A DNA stretch of 13,400 nucleotides, taken from assembly GCA_038207745.1 (NCBI GenBank), contig JBBQZL010000055.1, positions 1-13,400 of the forward strand, written 5' to 3'. The number at the start of each line of letters is the position of its first letter. The stretch's first letter is position 1. The position numbers were made by a program, and so were the translations under genes. The notes under the pieces were generated by a model. That model saw only the letters and a program-made list of their open reading frames with translations, searched no databases and was not told the DNA's origin. Source of the DNA: JBBQZL01 sp038207745 (GTDB lineage Bacteria; Actinomycetota; Thermoleophilia; Solirubrobacterales; 70-9). Shown piece by piece: positions 12,437-13,400 of the stretch.

Positions 12437-13400
12437 GAAGGGAAAGCTGAAAAAGCAGCTTCAGTCGCTGCTTGATCGAGAGGAGACCGAACGCCGGGAT
12501 CTCGGTGTCCTGGTCCTAGAGATGTACCGGAAGGGAAGCCTTGACAAGACGACCCTGGACGCGCGGGTCGGCGAGATCGCCCAACTCGGCGATGAGATCA
12601 CCGGGCTTGAGGACGAGCTCGGCTACTCGGTCGGTTTTCAGCAGAGCGACGATCTCACCGACGACACACCGATCACCGGTGAACACGGAATCGAGACGCT
12701 TGCCACCGCCGAGCACCTGATTCCCGGCGCGATGGTCACCGACGAGCACGAGGTCGTGGAGGCCCCGCCCACGGGAGAACAACCGAACCCGGGTGATGAG
12801 ACCGAGGAGCATCAGATCAATCTCCCGCTGACCGGGGAGCATCCGCCTCCGGTGCCGACCACCGAGGTGAACCCGATCCCGGAGCCGCCGTCCGAGGAGC
12901 ACCCGGTCGCGGAGCCACCCTCTGAAGAGCTACCGATCGCGGAACCGCCATCCGACGAGCTTCCCGTTGCACCTGCGAAGACCCAAGCAGTGGCCTCGGA
13001 GCCGAAGACCCCGGTACCCGAAGCCCCGTCGCCGGAGCCCGGGCCCGAGCTCGAGAAGAAGAGCCCAAGCGAAGTCGACAAGCTCCTCGCCGAGCTCGAA
13101 AAAGCCGAGAGGCGCGCCGAGGACGAGCCGGTCTCGGGGCAGGTTCCAACTGACTCGGGAGTCGCCGATCTCGAGAAGGCGCTCGAAGCGGAACAGGATT
13201 CGGCCAAGGTTGCGATTGACTCCCTGACCGCGAAGATCGAGTCTGCGGAGCAGCGCGCCACCGAGGCCATACAGGAGCGACGTGCAGCCGAGTCAGCGAT
13301 CCGGACCGCGGCCGCCAACTGGATGCAGGGCAAGATCGACGAGGTCCGCGCCGAGGCGGACGCCGCGGCAGCCCTGACCCATTCCGACGGGGACTCGGAA
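12429..13400 (+). CDS. Helical/coiled-coil protein with Pro-Glu-rich repeat region (3' end cut by window)
   Basis: 324 residues are visible and the frame is still open at the edge. Residues 1-65 are helical, starting 'LARKGKLKKQ' and continuing with a pattern 'LGVLVLEMYRKG...LD...L..R..EI..L' that looks like a helical hairpin. Residues 70-205 are acidic, Pro/Glu-rich and low in complexity, with three 10-residue repeats of the type 'P[IV]xEPPSxE[HL]' (149-178). Residues 206-324 are strongly coiled-coil, rich in Glu, Ala, Lys and Arg. I see no signal peptide or membrane helix so far, and no enzyme motif, so I give no function. A cytoplasmic scaffold or filament-like role is possible. The start is TTG, supported by GGAGG 6 bases upstream. 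The Ser/Gly-rich frames on the opposite strand are shadows of this codon pattern. Confidence 0.75.
   Translation, partial: MARKGKLKKQLQSLLDREETERRDLGVLVLEMYRKGSLDKTTLDARVGEIAQLGDEITGLEDELGYSVGFQQSDDLTDDTPITGEHGIETLATAEHLIPGAMVTDEHEVVEAPPTGEQPNPGDETEEHQINLPLTGEHPPPVPTTEVNPIPEPPSEEHPVAEPPSEELPIAEPPSDELPVAPAKTQAVASEPKTPVPEAPSPEPGPELEKKSPSEVDKLLAELEKAERRAEDEPVSGQVPTDSGVADLEKALEAEQDSAKVAIDSLTAKIESAEQRATEAIQERRAAESAIRTAAANWMQGKIDEVRAEADAAAALTHSDGDSE
12873..12962 (+). repeat. Three 30-bp tandem repeats within coding sequence
   Basis: Units at 12873-12902, 12903-12932 and 12933-12962 encode 'PIPEPPSEEH', 'PVAEPPSEEL' and 'PIAEPPSDEL'. A partial fourth ('PVAP') follows. The period is a whole number of codons, so unit number could vary without changing frame. 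Confidence 0.8.

Noticed and set aside
12812..13333. Ser/Gly-rich minus-strand frame resembling a secreted low-complexity protein
   Set aside because: Its composition comes from reading GAG/GCC-rich coiled-coil codons backwards. The plus-strand frame has a supported start and continues past the window edge.

Overview
The window is GC-rich, with frequent GTG and TTG starts and short or overlapping gene junctions. It reads as part of an actinobacterial chromosome. I infer a Thermoleophilia/Solirubrobacterales-like lineage from several clues: a CBS-less GuaB3-type IMP dehydrogenase homologue, a class 2 PyrF, an actinobacterial Flp prepilin, and secreted proteins ending in a 'GSTF.C.LD ... DP.PA.R' module. 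I cannot prove the lineage without a search. There is no sign of a phage, insertion sequence, CRISPR array or defence island, and no tRNA or rRNA gene was recognised.

Layout, minus-strand block (positions 1-8218). Reading in the direction of transcription, the first gene set is rph (RNase PH), rdgB (dITP/XTP pyrophosphatase) and a CDF-type zinc exporter, packed as one operon. Then come a roadblock/LC7-like protein and a 71-residue basic protein that overlaps it by 4 bases. A short intergenic gap leads to HU, pyrF, a LysM membrane protein, a D-alanyl-D-alanine carboxypeptidase and a PfkB-family sugar kinase. A Rho-independent terminator closes that run. The last gene, guaB3, has its own possible promoter and runs off the left edge a few codons short of its end. 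A 49-codon gene for a two-helix membrane protein sits on the plus strand at 5817-5966, between the LC7 gene and the exporter. It starts divergently from LC7, 19 bp away.

Middle block (8329-11180, minus strand). Three envelope or surface genes lie here: a six-repeat YWTD-type beta-propeller, an Flp-type prepilin, and a secreted SGNH hydrolase. The propeller and the hydrolase end in clearly homologous Cys-pair modules, so they look like two outputs of one lineage-specific secreted-domain toolkit. The leaders of the pilin and the hydrolase contain inverted repeats, and the propeller gene is preceded by an 11-bp direct repeat. These are candidate regulatory sites.

Right block (11422-13400, plus strand). 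A compact GT4 glycosyltransferase is followed by an overlapping 25-codon ORF that may be a leader peptide or the stump of a second glycosyltransferase. After it comes the beginning of a long protein with an N-terminal helical region, a Pro/Glu-rich low-complexity region containing three 30-bp tandem repeats, and a C-terminal coiled coil. This last gene runs off the right edge.

Together the genes cover nucleotide metabolism and sanitation (guaB3, pyrF, rdgB), RNA processing (rph), nucleoid structure (HU), cell-wall maturation (LysM, carboxypeptidase) and surface decoration. Most are ordinary. The points most worth a second look are the unlisted 49-residue membrane protein, the pyrF start that seems to need a CTG codon inside the HU stop, the shared C-terminal module, and the regulatory repeats.
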